Source of the DNA: a beta proteobacterium L13
Lineage (GTDB): Bacteria > Pseudomonadota > Gammaproteobacteria > Burkholderiales > Chromobacteriaceae
NCBI GenBank assembly: GCA_000335715.1
Contig: AMYZ01000003.1
Coordinates: forward strand, 62,001 to 126,000
Direction of reading: 5' to 3'
DNA: 64,000 bases
This document shows positions 1 through 7,792 of this stretch, piece after piece (position 1 is the stretch's first letter; every line of letters begins with the position of its first letter). Below the pieces are notes generated by a model. That model worked only from the letters and a program-made list of their open reading frames with translations. It was not told where the DNA came from and searched no databases. A program made the position numbers and the translations under genes.

Positions 1-539
1 AGCTGACCGTGAGCGTGAATGTGGCCGCCAGCCAGCTGCAACAGCCCGATTTTGCCGCCCAGCTGGCTCACAGCCTGGCGCGCTACCCGGCGCTGTCACC
101 GCAGTATCTGGAGCTGGAAATCCTGGAAAGCGCGGCCTTGCACGATATGGGTCAGGTATCCGAGGTGATGCAGGCTTGCCAGGCGCTGGGCGTGAGCTTT
201 GCGCTGGATGACTTTGGCACGGGCTATTCGTCCCTTACCTACTGCAAACGCTTGCCGGCATCGCTGCTGAAGATAGACCAGTCTTTTGTGCGCGACATGC
301 TGGTGAACAGCGAAGACCGCGCACTGGTAGAAGGCGTGATCAGCCTGGCACGCGCCTTTGGCCGTGATGTGATTGCCGAAGGCGTGGAAACCATCGCCCA
401 TGCGCATGCGCTGCGCAGCCTGGGCTGCCACCTGGGCCAGGGCTACGGTATTGCCCGGCCCATGCCTGCTGCCGATTTGCCCGGTTGGGCGGCGGCGTGG
501 CCGGCATCGGCAGAATGCCACGCCATGCTGCAAGGCTGA
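1..539 (+). CDS. EAL-domain c-di-GMP phosphodiesterase, C-terminal part
   Basis: The gene enters from the left edge in an open frame (first full codon at position 3), so only about 178 C-terminal residues are visible. They form most of an EAL domain, which hydrolyses cyclic di-GMP to pGpG. Visible signatures are the metal-binding ELEILES strand, DDFGTGYSSL, the catalytic lysine in LKIDQSFV, AEGVET and the closing GQGYGIARPMPA. All the late EAL catalytic motifs are intact, so the domain is probably active. The EAL signature itself and any N-terminal GGDEF, PAS or membrane segments lie outside the window, so the full architecture is unknown. Confidence 0.93.
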   Translation, partial: LTVSVNVAASQLQQPDFAAQLAHSLARYPALSPQYLELEILESAALHDMGQVSEVMQACQALGVSFALDDFGTGYSSLTYCKRLPASLLKIDQSFVRDMLVNSEDRALVEGVISLARAFGRDVIAEGVETIAHAHALRSLGCHLGQGYGIARPMPAADLPGWAAAWPASAECHAMLQG

Positions 540-554
540 ACGTGGCCGGGCCAG

Positions 555-564
555 GGTTGGCCGC
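555..564. repeat. Dispersed uptake-sequence-like 10-mer GCGGCCAACC (one of about 39)
   Basis: This entry stands for a dispersed repeat. Exact copies of GCGGCCAACC or its complement begin near 555, 2336, 2609, 3198, 6637, 6657, 8771, 9945, 14724, 14749, 16725, 17519, 18991, 21878, 22250, 25423, 27555, 29151, 29177, 30935, 31549, 32140, 32412, 35044, 41147, 41765, 43313, 46860, 49713, 51460, 51680, 53641, 56134, 56328, 58024, 58041, 60048, 60697 and 63271. Many extend to TGCGGCCAACCTT. About 15 lie between genes, where several form inverted pairs. At this base composition I estimate fewer than one copy by chance. Positions were read by eye. Confidence 0.9.
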
Positions 565-571
565 AAAACAA

Positions 572-599
572 AACGCCACTGCCGGCAGGCAGTGGCGTT
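572..599. terminator. Bidirectional stem-loop between EAL gene and pyrI
   Basis: A 12-bp perfect stem (AACGCCACTGCC / GGCAGTGGCGTT) with a GGCA loop lies between the convergent EAL gene and pyrI. On the minus strand it is followed by a T-rich run (GTTTTGTTTTG), so it fits best as the pyrBI terminator. On the plus strand the T-run is poor. Confidence 0.75.
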
Positions 600-662
600 C
601 GTCATGTTGTCACCGCTACCGCATCGTGGCGGTAGCTGGTTATCTATTTCCCTCTGTACGAC

Positions 663-1130
663 TTAGCGCACGGCGACAACAATATCCTTGCTGAACACCT
701 TTTCGCAATACTTGCATTTCATTTTTGTGTCATGTTCGGTGACGCGCACGCTGAAATGGCTCTGTACCGGCTCCACATGCGACACACAATTGGAGTTGGG
801 GCAGGCAAACAGGTCGGTAACCTCGGCCGGAATGGCCAGCTTCTGTTTGCGCACCACCTCGAAGTTTTCGATCACGCTTACCGTGCACTTGGGGGCCAGC
901 AGCGCCAGCTCGTTGGCCTGGCCTTCGGTCAGCACCAGGTTTTCCACCTTGATCAGGTCTTTGTTTCCCATGTGGCCGCTGGACAGGTTCAGGCCCACGG
1001 TGACGCGTTCGCCGTAGCTGGTCAGCTCGAACAGGTCCAGAATGCGCAGCCCCAGGCCGGCGGGGATATGGTCGATCACGGTACCGTTTTTCAGCGCCTC
1101 GACATTACGGGCGTAGACTTTTTCGCTCAT
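663..1130 (-). CDS. pyrI: Aspartate transcarbamoylase regulatory chain
   Basis: PyrI binds ATP, CTP and UTP and imposes allosteric control on the PyrB catalytic trimers at the first committed step of pyrimidine synthesis. The protein has 155 residues (E. coli PyrI has 153). The C-terminal zinc domain is complete, with Cys110, Cys115, Cys139 and Cys142 in CPNSNC and CKYC. The ATG at 1130 is chosen over an upstream in-frame GTG because AAAGGA lies just before it and the length matches the family. The gene starts 11 nt past the pyrB stop, so both are cotranscribed and controlled by the attenuator upstream of pyrB. Confidence 0.97.
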   Translation of the reverse strand: MSEKVYARNVEALKNGTVIDHIPAGLGLRILDLFELTSYGERVTVGLNLSSGHMGNKDLIKVENLVLTEGQANELALLAPKCTVSVIENFEVVRKQKLAIPAEVTDLFACPNSNCVSHVEPVQSHFSVRVTEHDTKMKCKYCEKVFSKDIVVAVR

Positions 1131-1141
1131 GGTTTTTCCTT

Positions 1142-2062
1142 TCACACCGTTTCGTTCAGTACCAGCGACAGCAGCGCCTGGCGGGCGTACACGCCGTTTT
1201 TCGCCTGCTCGAAGTAGTAGGCGTGCGGGGTGGCGTCCACGTCGGTAGCGATTTCGTCCACGCGCGGCAGCGGGTGCAGGATCTTCATATTGGGGCGGGC
1301 GTGGCGCAGCATGTCGGCGCGCAGCACGAACTGGCCCTGTATCTTCTGGTACTCGGCCTCGTCAAAGCGCTCGCGCTGTACGCGGGTCATGTACAGGATA
1401 TCGATGTGCGGGATCACTTCTTCGATGGTGCTGGCAATGGTGTAGCTGATGCCGCGCTCGTCCAGCTCCTCGCACAGGTAGTCCGGCATGGCCAGCGCCT
1501 CGGGGCCGACAAAATAGAACTTGGCGCCGAACAGCGACAGCGCCTGTGCCAGCGAGTGCACGGTACGGCCGTATTTCAGGTCGCCGACAAAGGCCACGGT
1601 CAGGTTGTCCAGCCTGCCCTGGGTTTCGCGCAGGGTAAACAGGTCCAGCAGGGTTTGCGACGGGTGCTGGTTGGCGCCGTCGCCACCGTTGATGATGGGC
1701 ACGGCAGAGAACTCGCTGGCCACGCGGGCGGCGCCCTCTTTCGGGTGGCGCATCACGATGGCGTCGGTATAGCTGCTGATGATGCGCACGGTATCGGCCA
1801 GGGTTTCACCCTTCTTGGTAGACGTGCTGGCGGCGTCGGAGAAGCCGATCACGGTGCCGCCCAGGCGCTGCACGGCGGTTTCGAACGACAGGCGGGTGCG
1901 GGTGGACGGTTCGAAAAAGCAGGTGGCGATCAGGCGGCCCTGCAGCAGGTCGGCGCGCGGGTTGGCTTTCAGGCGCGCGGCGGTTTCCACCACCAGCTCC
2001 ATTTCAGCCCGGCTGAAGTCCGGGATGGAGATAATGTGCTTGCGATAAAGCGGGTTGGGCAT
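1142..2062 (-). CDS. pyrB: Aspartate transcarbamoylase catalytic chain
   Basis: PyrB condenses carbamoyl phosphate with aspartate to carbamoyl aspartate in the cytosol. The 306-residue protein matches E. coli PyrB in length. It carries the carbamoyl-phosphate loop STRTRLSFE (residues 53-61), the lysine of the 80s loop in TSTKKGETL, and [10 protein letters not shown] with the catalytic His/Gln pair. It is followed directly by pyrI, so the enzyme should be the allosteric dodecamer. A terminator hairpin and a short leader ORF lie between its promoter and start, the layout of UTP-sensitive attenuation in enterobacteria. Confidence 0.98.
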   Translation of the reverse strand: MPNPLYRKHIISIPDFSRAEMELVVETAARLKANPRADLLQGRLIATCFFEPSTRTRLSFETAVQRLGGTVIGFSDAASTSTKKGETLADTVRIISSYTDAIVMRHPKEGAARVASEFSAVPIINGGDGANQHPSQTLLDLFTLRETQGRLDNLTVAFVGDLKYGRTVHSLAQALSLFGAKFYFVGPEALAMPDYLCEELDERGISYTIASTIEEVIPHIDILYMTRVQRERFDEAEYQKIQGQFVLRADMLRHARPNMKILHPLPRVDEIATDVDATPHAYYFEQAKNGVYARQALLSLVLNETV

Positions 2063-2098
2063 GGCGGGTCGCTCCGGCAGATGACAAAAACAAGGCTG

Positions 2099-2133
2099 AA
2101 AAAAAAGCCCCTGAGCAATCAGGAGCTTTTTTT
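2099..2133 (-). terminator. Intrinsic attenuator upstream of pyrB
   Basis: On the minus strand AAGCTCCTGA pairs with TCAGGGGCTT around a TTGC loop (10 bp, one G-U pair), followed by eight Ts and preceded by a run of As. The terminator ends about 37 nt before the pyrB start. A U-rich stretch (TTTTTGT) lies just upstream, suitable as the RNA polymerase pause that senses UTP in E. coli pyrBI. Confidence 0.85.
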
Positions 2134-2235
2134 ACAAAAACGGTCGGGCCCGGCGGCATGTCGATCACGGCCGGCAACGGCAACGCCTCGCGCCAGGGCG
2201 ACAAAAGCGGCAGTACGTGGGCTGGAAGGAATCAT
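2119..2235 (-). CDS. Candidate pyrBI leader peptide (38 aa)
   Basis: A 38-codon ORF starts at ATG 2235, about 20 nt after the predicted transcription start, and its TGA stop lies inside the ascending arm of the attenuator hairpin. In E. coli the pyrL leader also runs into the attenuator, and a ribosome following the paused polymerase prevents hairpin formation when UTP is scarce. The peptide begins [10 protein letters not shown] and ends DRFCKKSS, with no resemblance to the enterobacterial leader. The ribosome-binding site is weak. Another frame is also open through the hairpin into pyrB, so the identity of the translated frame is inferred from start and stop positions only. Confidence 0.6.
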   Translation of the reverse strand: MIPSSPRTAAFVALARGVAVAGRDRHAAGPDRFCKKSS

Positions 2236-2262
2236 GGCGCGGCTCGCGAACAAAACTGCGGG

Positions 2263-2268
2263 ATTATA
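2263..2268 (-). promoter_or_regulatory. Probable -10 box of the pyrBI promoter
   Basis: A perfect TATAAT on the minus strand sits about 200 nt upstream of pyrB and 28 nt upstream of the leader ATG. No convincing -35 hexamer is visible at the expected spacing. Confidence 0.55.
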
Positions 2269-2295
2269 CGAAATCCGCCGCGGTGTGGGTAGGGG

Positions 2296-2862
2296 TTAGC
2301 CGGCGATCAGCCGTGCGGCCAACAGTACGAAGCCTGCGGCCAACCATGGCCGCCAGCGCGGGCCAAGCCATTGTGCTGGTGCGCCGAGCAGTAATAGCAG
2401 TAGCCACAGGCTGTTGAGCAGGCAGAACAGCAGGCCGGGCAGGATCAAGCCGCTCATGCCGCTGCCGGGGGGCGCAAATGGTGGAAAGAACACAGCAAAG
2501 AACAGGATGGCTTTCGGGTTCAGCAGCGTTAGCAGCAGGCTGTGGCCAAACGCGTGCTGGTTTGCCTTGATGCTAGCAGCAGTTGTGGGGGCGGCTTGCC
2601 ACAGGGTAGCGGCCAACCCTAGCAGATACAGTGCACCTGCCCAGCGCAGCAGGTGTTGCGCGGCAGGCCATTGTTGCAGCACGCCGGCCAGGCCGGCAGA
2701 GACGGCAATGACCAGGATCAGGTCTCCACACGCCAGGCCGGCGATGGCCAACAAGCCTGCACGTCTGCCACCACGGGCGCGTGCCGCCAGTACCGATAGC
2801 GTGCCGGTACCCGGGGTCAGGATCAGTGCGGCGCAGGCAAACAGGTAGGCAGGCCAGTCCAT
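2296..2862 (-). CDS. LysE/RhtB-family exporter
   Basis: This 188-residue integral membrane protein belongs to the LysE/RhtB family, which exports amino acids or related metabolites. It has about six hydrophobic segments, the N-terminal LTPGTGTLSVLAARARGGRRAG signature region (compare the family TPGP motif; here TPGT) and LLNPKAILFF in the middle. The ATG at 2862 is preferred over a longer in-frame start because the protein then begins at the first membrane helix, as in relatives. It lies downstream of the chemoreceptor gene and its terminator, so it probably has its own promoter. The substrate cannot be told from sequence. Confidence 0.88.
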   Translation of the reverse strand: MDWPAYLFACAALILTPGTGTLSVLAARARGGRRAGLLAIAGLACGDLILVIAVSAGLAGVLQQWPAAQHLLRWAGALYLLGLAATLWQAAPTTAASIKANQHAFGHSLLLTLLNPKAILFFAVFFPPFAPPGSGMSGLILPGLLFCLLNSLWLLLLLLGAPAQWLGPRWRPWLAAGFVLLAARLIAG

Positions 2863-2918
2863 GGCATTGCTCGCAGGGTGGGTTCTGCGGGTTGTAAGCC
2901 ACTTCATAAAGCATGAAA

Positions 2919-2944
2919 AAAGCCACCCGTTTTCGGGTGGCTTT
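2919..2944 (-). terminator. Terminator of the dCache chemoreceptor gene
   Basis: An 11-bp perfect stem, AAAGCCACCCG / CGGGTGGCTTT with a four-base loop, is followed on the minus strand by a T-run. It lies 18 nt after the chemoreceptor stop codon. Confidence 0.9.
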
Positions 2945-2961
2945 CGATCGCGGGCCTGCCT

Positions 2962-5040
2962 TTACAGCCGGAAGTTGCTCACCAGCCGCTCCAGGTTGCC
3001 AGACAGCTCGCGCAGCTGTTCTACCTCGCTGCGTACCTCGCGTGCGATATCGCTGTTGGTGTGCGCCATATTGCTGATGCGCTCTACGTTCTGCGCGATT
3101 TCGGTGGTGGCACTGGATTGCTCGCGGGTGGACGACGCAATGTCGCCAATCGACATCACCAGGGTGTGGCTCTTTTCCTGCACGGTTTGCATGGCCTGGT
3201 TGGCCGCATGGGCAATGTCCACACTCACCGCCACCAGGTCGCGGCTGTGTTTTACGTCGGCCACGGCGTCATTGGTTTCGCTGCCGATGGCGTTGACGAT
3301 ACGGCTGATCTGTACCGTGGCTTCGGCGGTGCGCCCGGCCAGGTTGCGTACTTCGTCTGCCACTACGGCAAAGCCCCTGCCCTGCTCGCCGGCACGGGCG
3401 GCTTCGATGGCGGCGTTCAGCGCCAGCAGGTTGGTCTGGTCGGCAATGTCCTTGATCACGTTGACGATGGTATTGACCTCTTGCGAGCGCTCGCCCAGCG
3501 CGCCCATGCGGTCGGCCAGCGCCTGCATGCTGCTGGTCATGCGCTGGATCTCGTCGGTTACCTGGCCCACGGTGGCAACGCTCTTCTCGGTAAGCTGGCC
3601 GGTTTCGCGCACGATACCTTCGGCGTCGCTGGCCGAGTTGGCGATGTGCTGTACGCTGACGGTGACCTCCTCTACCCCGGCGGCGGTGGCGCTGGCGGCG
3701 TCGGATTGCTGCGCCGAGGCCTGCTCCACCTTGATGGCGCTATCGGCCAGCTGGCCGGCGCTGCGGCTCACGGCCAGGCTCTGCTCGCGCACGTCGATGA
3801 ACATCTCGCGCAGGCTGTCGATGAAGCGGTTGAAGGCGTCGGCGGTGTGGCCGATTTCATCGCGGTTGCTTACATTGATGCGTACGGTCAGGTCGCCTTT
3901 GCCGCTGGCCAGCTGTTCCATGGTATTGGCCAGAGTATTCAGCGGGCGGGTCAGCGCACGTACTACGGCAGCCAGTACCAAGAGGATGATGACCAAGGCC
4001 ACCACGCCGATGATGATGGCCACATTGCGCTGGCTGGCCGCCGACTCGGTAATGGCTGCGGTGGGGATGGCAACGCCTGCCGACCAGAACTGGCCGGTTT
4101 CACCCACTTTGATCGGGTAGAAGAAGTGGGTGAAGCCGCCGTCTTCGTAGACAAAGCTTTCGCCCTTTTTCACTTGTTCGATGTGGCTGCTCAGCACGTC
4201 TTCCTTGGCTAGCGGTTTACCCACCAGGCCTGCATCGGGGTTCACCACGTACAGCCCGCCTTCGGACACCATGCGCACAAAGCCGGTTTCATACAGTTTC
4301 ACACTGCCGTATTTTTTCTGCAGGGTGTCCAGTGCCAGGTCGGCCGCTGCCACCCCCAGAAATTTGCCGGATTTATCCTTGATGGCAACAGCGAGCGAGC
4401 TTTCCAGTACCTGTTTGCCTTGTACTTCGTAGAAGAAAGGCTCGGTAATGGTGTCGCGGCCACGGGTTTTCGGTACGTAGTAGAAGTCACCCCAGCCCGG
4501 CTTGTCGTAGTCGGGCACGTATTCGGTCAGTTTGTCTTTCCACTCGGGGAATTTTTCCACCCGGTCTTTGGACATCATCACGTCTTGTGCCGCTTTGCCA
4601 TCGCTGCCGCGGGTCATGTAGGGGCTGTAACGGCCGCTGGGGTCGTGACGCGGCCAGTCCAGGCGGAAGGCATCGTCTTTGCCGTCCAGTGCATTGGGTT
4701 CGTACAGCATCCACATACCGATGATCTGGGGTTCGGCATCCAGCAGGTTGAGAATGGTGTTGTCGATGACCTTGCGGTCTACCACGCCGGCGCGCTGCAT
4801 GCCTGCCACCGCGTCAGCCAGGTGCTTGGGCGTAGCAAAGCCACGGCTAAGGTCACCTGTTACCGCATCGGCAAAACGCCCGGCCTGCTCGGAGGCCAGC
4901 TGGTAGCCCTGCTCTTTGGCCGAGTCGTAACTTTGCTTGGCGATCAGGCCGATCATGCTGCTGAACCCCACTGCAATAGCTACGCCAGCTACCACAATAA
5001 TGCGGTTACCCAGGTGTCCCCACTTGGCTGTTTTTCCCAT
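2962..5040 (-). CDS. Methyl-accepting chemotaxis protein, dCache sensor
   Basis: A 692-residue transmembrane chemoreceptor. Helix 1 is at about residues 13-35, followed by a periplasmic double-Cache domain (about 40-335), helix 2 (340-360), HAMP (361-413) and a cytoplasmic signalling domain. The conserved hairpin tip reads [20 protein letters not shown]. There is no C-terminal CheR-docking pentapeptide. The ATG at 5040 has AAGGA upstream and starts right before helix 1; the frame stays open a further 89 codons but those encode no signal. dCache domains commonly bind amino acids or organic acids; the ligand here is unknown. Confidence 0.95.
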   Translation of the reverse strand: MGKTAKWGHLGNRIIVVAGVAIAVGFSSMIGLIAKQSYDSAKEQGYQLASEQAGRFADAVTGDLSRGFATPKHLADAVAGMQRAGVVDRKVIDNTILNLLDAEPQIIGMWMLYEPNALDGKDDAFRLDWPRHDPSGRYSPYMTRGSDGKAAQDVMMSKDRVEKFPEWKDKLTEYVPDYDKPGWGDFYYVPKTRGRDTITEPFFYEVQGKQVLESSLAVAIKDKSGKFLGVAAADLALDTLQKKYGSVKLYETGFVRMVSEGGLYVVNPDAGLVGKPLAKEDVLSSHIEQVKKGESFVYEDGGFTHFFYPIKVGETGQFWSAGVAIPTAAITESAASQRNVAIIIGVVALVIILLVLAAVVRALTRPLNTLANTMEQLASGKGDLTVRINVSNRDEIGHTADAFNRFIDSLREMFIDVREQSLAVSRSAGQLADSAIKVEQASAQQSDAASATAAGVEEVTVSVQHIANSASDAEGIVRETGQLTEKSVATVGQVTDEIQRMTSSMQALADRMGALGERSQEVNTIVNVIKDIADQTNLLALNAAIEAARAGEQGRGFAVVADEVRNLAGRTAEATVQISRIVNAIGSETNDAVADVKHSRDLVAVSVDIAHAANQAMQTVQEKSHTLVMSIGDIASSTREQSSATTEIAQNVERISNMAHTNSDIAREVRSEVEQLRELSGNLERLVSNFRL

Positions 5041-5396
5041 TTTGCATTCCTTGTGCTGAATCAGGGCGGTGCTGCGCTTGAAGAATAGAAGCTTGCCATC
5101 AGTATTTCTACGTACGCATTTATCAAGGACATTACGCCGGGCAGGGGCTATTGGATAGGAAATGATCAAACCTGCGCCGCCTTGAGCGTGGCGGCGCACA
5201 AGAAATACAACAGACCTCGTAGCTGGGTATATGCATGAATTTGCGCTTGGCAATAAATAAAGCTTGGCATTGCGTACTGATGTGATGGCTTCAATAATGA
5301 AGTGCAAAGATACCAGTGTCCGTTTCGGTCTATTGCCTGTAGCCTTGTCCGTCCGTTTCGTACGGCACCACCCCTTATATAGCTGTCAGTAATTAA
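5041..5396. other. Divergent intergenic region between chemoreceptor and HD-GYP genes
   Basis: This 356-nt region is richer in A/T than its flanks and must hold the promoters of both divergent genes. The clearest structure is a hairpin at 5173-5198 (TGCGCCGCC / GGCGGCGCA, 8-nt loop). I found no convincing sigma-28 promoter for the chemoreceptor and no small gene. Confidence 0.5.
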
Positions 5397-6611
5397 ATGA
5401 TTAAGTGTATAGACGTCTCAGATCTTAAAGTCGGCATGTTCGTGCATGACCTGAATTGCGACTGGGCTTCTCACCCCTTCTTTCGCAAGAGTTTCTTGCT
5501 GAAGCAAGACAGTGAGATTGCCAAGATTGTCGAGGCCGGCATTCATGAGGTGTATATCGACACCCAGAAGGGGCTGGACGTTAGGCACGCCCGTACCGAG
5601 CAGGAAGTAAAGGAAACACTGCAGCAAGAGATGCTGGAAATTGCCAGCAAAGAACCCTCGCCCATCATCCAGGTGTCGTTTGCCGACGAGATGGGCCGTG
5701 CCGCCCGCATCAAGACCCAGGCGCAGACGCTGGTAAAAACCGTGATGCAGGACGTGCGCCTGGGCAAGGCGGTGGAGCTGGAGCAGGTGGACCCGATGAT
5801 CGAGTCCATTACCGAATCGGTGCTGCGCAATGGCGGCGCACTGACCACGCTGCTGCGCATCAAGAACAAGGACGACTACACCTTTTTGCACTCGGTCAGC
5901 GTCGGCACGCTGATGATTGCTTTCTGCCGCTCGGTGGGTATGGATCGCGAAGCGATCCGCCAGGCAGGCCTGGGCGGCCTGCTGCACGATACCGGCAAGG
6001 CGCTGGTGCCGGACGAGATCCTGAACAAGCCGGGCCGCCTCACTGACGAAGAATTCGACATCATCCGCCGCCACCCCGGCGACGGCCACGAAATCTTGCT
6101 GAAAACGCCGGGCATTGGCGAGATACCGCTGGATATCACCCTGCACCATCACGAGCGCGTGGATGGCAGTGGCTACCCGCACAAGCTGCCGGGCGAGCAG
6201 ATCACCACCATGGCCAAGATGGCCGCCATTGTCGACGTATACGATGCTATTACCGCCGACCGTTGCTACCACAAGGGTTTGTCGGCCACCGATGGCCTGC
6301 GCAAGCTGTACGAGTGGAGCAAATACCACTTCGACCCCAAGCTGGTACAGGCTTTCATGCGCTGTGTGGGGATTTACCCGGTGGGCACGCTGGTGTTGCT
6401 GGAGTCCGGCAAGCTGGGTGTGGTGATCGAGCAGAACGAGGGTAACTTGCTACAGCCTACCGTTAAGACGTTTTTCAGTACCAAGAGCGGTGTCTACCTG
6501 AGCCCCGAAATCGTCAACCTGGCCAAGCCGCTGGGCTTTGGCGGCGGTGACAAGATTGTCAGCCACGAAGACCCGGTAAAGTGGAAGGTCAACCCGCTGC
6601 GTTTCTTGTAA
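5397..6611 (+). CDS. HD-GYP c-di-GMP phosphodiesterase with DUF3391
   Basis: A soluble 404-residue protein. The N-terminal part (about 1-130) matches DUF3391, which starts with the typical IDVSDLKVGMFVHDL. The HD-GYP domain follows, with HD at 197-198 (LLHDTGK), RRHPGDG, HHHERVDGSGYP at 250-260 and a late VDVYDAITADR. All metal ligands and the GYP signature are present, so it should degrade c-di-GMP to pGpG or GMP. The start ATG has no strong Shine-Dalgarno sequence. It stands alone between a divergent chemoreceptor and a convergent GGDEF gene. Confidence 0.95.
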   Translation: MIKCIDVSDLKVGMFVHDLNCDWASHPFFRKSFLLKQDSEIAKIVEAGIHEVYIDTQKGLDVRHARTEQEVKETLQQEMLEIASKEPSPIIQVSFADEMGRAARIKTQAQTLVKTVMQDVRLGKAVELEQVDPMIESITESVLRNGGALTTLLRIKNKDDYTFLHSVSVGTLMIAFCRSVGMDREAIRQAGLGGLLHDTGKALVPDEILNKPGRLTDEEFDIIRRHPGDGHEILLKTPGIGEIPLDITLHHHERVDGSGYPHKLPGEQITTMAKMAAIVDVYDAITADRCYHKGLSATDGLRKLYEWSKYHFDPKLVQAFMRCVGIYPVGTLVLLESGKLGVVIEQNEGNLLQPTVKTFFSTKSGVYLSPEIVNLAKPLGFGGGDKIVSHEDPVKWKVNPLRFL

Positions 6612-6633
6612 GCGCGCGAATGCTTGCCAAATG

Positions 6634-6669
6634 AATGCGGCCAACCCTGGTGCCAGGGTTGGCCGCATT
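6634..6669. terminator. Terminator built from an inverted pair of the 10-mer repeat
   Basis: A 17-bp perfect stem (AATGCGGCCAACCCTGG and its complement) with a 2-nt centre lies between the convergent HD-GYP and GGDEF genes. Each arm contains the dispersed GCGGCCAACC repeat. It should stop transcription from both sides, although neither side has a long T-run. Confidence 0.8.
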
Positions 6670-6684
6670 GTCTTGGTGGCCGGT

Positions 6685-7620
6685 TTACAGCCTGACCAGC
6701 TCGCGGTCGTTGCCGCCGCGGCGCTTGGCGCGGTACATGGCGCTATCGGCCTGGGTCAGGATGTCGAGCGGCATCACGCTGCCGCTGGTAAACAGGGTAA
6801 TGCCCACCGAGGCGCTGACGCTGTTGGGCAGGCTCAGCCCGTCTACCGGGCTGGACAGGGTGGCAATGATCTTGTTGGCCACGGCACGGGCACCGCTTTC
6901 ATTGGTGCTTTCCAGCAGCACGGCAAACTCGTCACCGCCTACGCGGATCAACAGGTCGCTGGTGCGTACCACGCCGCGCAGGCGCGCCGCCATGGTAGAC
7001 AGTACGCGGTCGCCAATCACATGGCCGTGTACGTCGTTAATGGCCTTGAAGCGATCCAGATCCAGAAACAGCAAGGCACACAGCCGGGCGGTGTTGTCCT
7101 TGGCCAGGTTGTCCAGTTTCAGCTCCAGATAGCGGCGGTTGGCCAGGCCGGTCAGCGAGTCGCGGTGTGCCAGCTCGGTAAGGTGGCCTTGCAGCATTTG
7201 CAGGCGCTGCGCTTCCTGGCGCCGGGTGGTGACATCGTGGTGCGTTTCCAGCAGGCCATCCAGCTCGCCCTGGGCGTTAAACAGCGGTGCCAGGGTAATT
7301 TCGTAAAAGCGTTGCTGGCCAAAGCTGTCGGTACAGGTTTGCTCGCTGGTGACGGGCTTGCGCCACTCGATAACCTGCTGCCGCGGGCACGGTTTGTCGT
7401 CTTCGCAAGGCTGGCTGCTGCCGTGGATGTAGTGGTGGCACGGCCCGTGTTTTGGCTCGCCGTACTGACGGCGCGCTTCGGCATTGGCGTATTCCACGGT
7501 ATGGTCTGGCCGGAACAACATGACGGGGTGGGGCAGCAAATCCAGAATTTGCTGCAGTCGTGCCGCATCCGGGTGTGCGTGGCCGGTTTGTGGCGTAAGC
7601 GAGTGGTCAGATAGCGTCAT
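6685..7620 (-). CDS. PAS-GGDEF diguanylate cyclase
   Basis: A soluble 311-residue protein with a PAS domain (about 20-135) and a GGDEF domain (about 150-310). The active-site loop reads VGGDEF and an RxxD inhibitory site (RTSD) lies five residues before it, so it probably makes c-di-GMP with product inhibition. The PAS domain carries Cys61, Cys72, Cys78 and Cys96 in a CHHYIHG...PCEDDKPCP context, a cysteine-rich insert seen in some PAS sensors that could bind a metal or sense redox state. It converges with an HD-GYP gene, pairing a synthase with a hydrolase. Confidence 0.94.
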   Translation of the reverse strand: MTLSDHSLTPQTGHAHPDAARLQQILDLLPHPVMLFRPDHTVEYANAEARRQYGEPKHGPCHHYIHGSSQPCEDDKPCPRQQVIEWRKPVTSEQTCTDSFGQQRFYEITLAPLFNAQGELDGLLETHHDVTTRRQEAQRLQMLQGHLTELAHRDSLTGLANRRYLELKLDNLAKDNTARLCALLFLDLDRFKAINDVHGHVIGDRVLSTMAARLRGVVRTSDLLIRVGGDEFAVLLESTNESGARAVANKIIATLSSPVDGLSLPNSVSASVGITLFTSGSVMPLDILTQADSAMYRAKRRGGNDRELVRL

Positions 7621-7670
7621 GTCCGCTCAAGTGGCTGTCTACAAAAAGAAATAGGTTAACAGTTGCTTGA

Positions 7671-7707
7671 AATCGTCATGACTTGTGTTTTAAATTTAAT
7701 GACGATT
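7671..7707. promoter_or_regulatory. 9-bp dyad upstream of the PAS-GGDEF gene
   Basis: AATCGTCAT and ATGACGATT form a perfect inverted repeat separated by 19 nt of AT-rich DNA. The position, 51 nt upstream of the start codon, fits an operator or promoter-overlapping regulator site. The cognate protein is unknown. Confidence 0.45.
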
Positions 7708-7746
7708 AAAAATAGAACACTAATATATTAAGTCGCATTTCTATAA

Positions 7747-7774
7747 AAAAGGCTGGTCAATTGACCAGCCTTTT
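7747..7774 (-). terminator. Terminator of the cpdB-like gene
   Basis: A 28-bp perfect palindrome (arms AAAAGGCTGGTCAA / TTGACCAGCCTTTT) runs into TTTTTTAT on the minus strand, 19 nt after the nucleotidase stop codon. Confidence 0.93.
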
Positions 7775-7792
7775 GTCATTTATGCAACACTG

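Noticed and set aside
2004-2204. An alternative pyrBI leader frame reading through the attenuator into pyrB
   Set aside because: Its start lies further from the predicted promoter and its stop is inside pyrB, not in the hairpin; the 38-codon frame fits the attenuation model better, though this is not proven.
5041-5240. A sigma-28 promoter for the dCache chemoreceptor
   Set aside because: A TTATCAAG sequence near 5120 partly resembles the inverted -10 element, but no matching -35 element is at the right distance.
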